DNA of 6,793 bases from Peptococcaceae bacterium UBA5356 (GTDB lineage Bacteria; Bacillota; Peptococcia; DRI-13; DTU073). A model generated the notes under the pieces. That model did no database searches. It was not told the DNA's origin and was given only the letters and a program-made list of their open reading frames with translations. A program made the position numbers and the translations under genes. The stretch is from NCBI GenBank assembly GCA_002407935.1, contig DHPU01000051.1:4643-11435 (forward strand), written 5' to 3'. Below, in pieces: positions 6,061 to 6,793 of this stretch (its first letter is position 1; the number at the start of each line of letters is the position of its first letter).

Positions 6061-6740
6061 TTCTCTCCCTCCAATTTATAACCTATTTTGATCACTGTTT
6101 TTATTTGCCGGGCAGCAGTTCCCAGAGACTGGCGCAGTTTTTTAATATGATTGTCCACCACTCTGTCATTACCTTCAAAATCATAGCCCCAAACCCGAAT
6201 TAGAAGGCTTTCGCGGCTGACTACCCGGCCTTGATTCTCCATTAAGGTTTTCAAAAGGTTAAATTCCATAGGAGCCAGGATTACTTCTTCATCATTTACA
6301 TACGCTGCATAATGGAAGGGATCCAGCTTTATGCTGCCGGCGGTCATGATTTCATTCTTGACCATGCCCTTGGTGCGTTTTATTAAAGCTGTAACCTTGG
6401 CATAAAGCTCGGCCAGGGAAAAAGGTTTGGCAATATAATCGTCACCCCCCAGTTGATACCCGTGTAATCGGTCAGTCTCCTTATGTCGGGCGGTGATAAA
6501 AATAATCGGAACCTCGCTCCTTTTTCTCAGTTCCCGGCAAATTGCAAATCCGTCAATCTCCGGCAGCATCACATCCAAAAGCACCAAATCATAATCATTC
6601 TCCAGACATTTTTGCTGGCCTTCACCACCGGTGGCGGCAAACTCTATATGATAAGTCCCCTGGCTTTTATCTGTAAAATAGTCGGCAATGATTTCCCTGA
6701 GCTCGGCATCATCCTCAACCAATAGCAATATGAAAGCCAT
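6057..6740 (-). CDS. OmpR/PhoB-family response regulator (VanR-like)
   Basis: This is a 227-residue cytoplasmic DNA-binding regulator, partner of the adjacent kinase. The receiver domain (about 1-120) has the acidic pocket 'VEDD' (8-11), phosphoacceptor Asp56 in 'LLDVMLPEIDG', Thr83 in 'FITAR' and Lys105 in 'AKPFS': the complete set for a working receiver. The C-terminal winged helix (about 130-227) shows 'LAPMEFNLLKTLMENQG' (155-171), 'SRESLLIRVWGYD' (175-187), the recognition-helix region 'RVVDNHIKKLRQSLG' (193-207) and the wing 'IKTVIKIGYKLE' (213-224). Length is normal for the family. The ATG at 6740 follows GGAGGT (6752-6747) by six bases. It is first in a two-gene minus-strand operon with the kinase. 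The promoter would lie at or beyond the right edge and I cannot identify it. Target genes are unknown; regulators of this type often activate their own operon or nearby transport and envelope genes. Confidence 0.96.
   Translation of the reverse strand: MAFILLLVEDDAELREIIADYFTDKSQGTYHIEFAATGGEGQQKCLENDYDLVLLDVMLPEIDGFAICRELRKRSEVPIIFITARHKETDRLHGYQLGGDDYIAKPFSLAELYAKVTALIKRTKGMVKNEIMTAGSIKLDPFHYAAYVNDEEVILAPMEFNLLKTLMENQGRVVSRESLLIRVWGYDFEGNDRVVDNHIKKLRQSLGTAARQIKTVIKIGYKLEGEN
6061..6072 (-). promoter_or_regulatory. ribosome binding site deciding the TTG start of the kinase
   Basis: On the minus strand GGAGGGAG (6072-6065) sits inside the last codons of the regulator gene. GGAGG is seven bases before the TTG at 6060. 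The stop TGA (6059-6057) and TTG share two bases, so translation of the kinase is probably coupled to that of the regulator and kept lower by the weak start codon. Confidence 0.75.
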
Positions 6741-6793
6741 TTTTTAACCTCCAATTACAGGGTAGCACATAAATATATCTTTCCTGTGTCCTA

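Overview
The window looks like an accessory stretch of a Gram-positive (Firmicutes, probably clostridial) chromosome. The pointers are strong AGGAGG-type ribosome binding sites, a DUF4367-like protein end, two Sec-secreted proteins without close named families, an OmpR/VanR-type two-component system with a TTG-started kinase, and remnants of one or two insertion sequences. The genus cannot be fixed from the sequence alone.

Layout, left to right. Positions 2-301 (+) hold the C-terminal end of a protein whose start lies outside the window. Next is a small secreted protein gene (392-829, +). A gene-poor stretch of about 540 bases follows (830-1370), with open but unconvincing reading frames, repeated ribosome-site-like words and a hairpin. 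A second secreted, beta-rich, Ser/Thr-rich protein gene (1371-2045, +) ends in a good Rho-independent terminator (2056-2104). Directly after it lies a decayed insertion sequence (about 2110-3413). Its minus-strand DDE transposase is broken by at least four frameshifts and three in-frame stops, and it probably also carries internal deletions. A membrane-anchored extracytoplasmic protein gene (3487-3984, +) follows. Behind it are a cluster of G/C-rich repeats that may be the end of a second, lost insertion sequence (4114-4181) and a long terminator hairpin (4218-4264). The right third is a minus-strand operon, response regulator (6740-6057) then sensor kinase (6060-4351), with overlapping stop and start codons.

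Functionally, the only clearly readable system is the regulator-kinase pair. It should sense something outside the membrane through an unusually large sensor region of about 285 residues and control promoters not identifiable here. The plus-strand genes all encode exported or membrane-anchored products of unknown role. They are separated by terminators and mobile-element debris, so they look like independent units rather than one operon. The best candidate for something undescribed is the secreted beta-rich protein at 1371-2045. Its Ser/Thr-rich alternating core resembles, by eye only, the membrane-inserting region of aerolysin-like beta-pore proteins.
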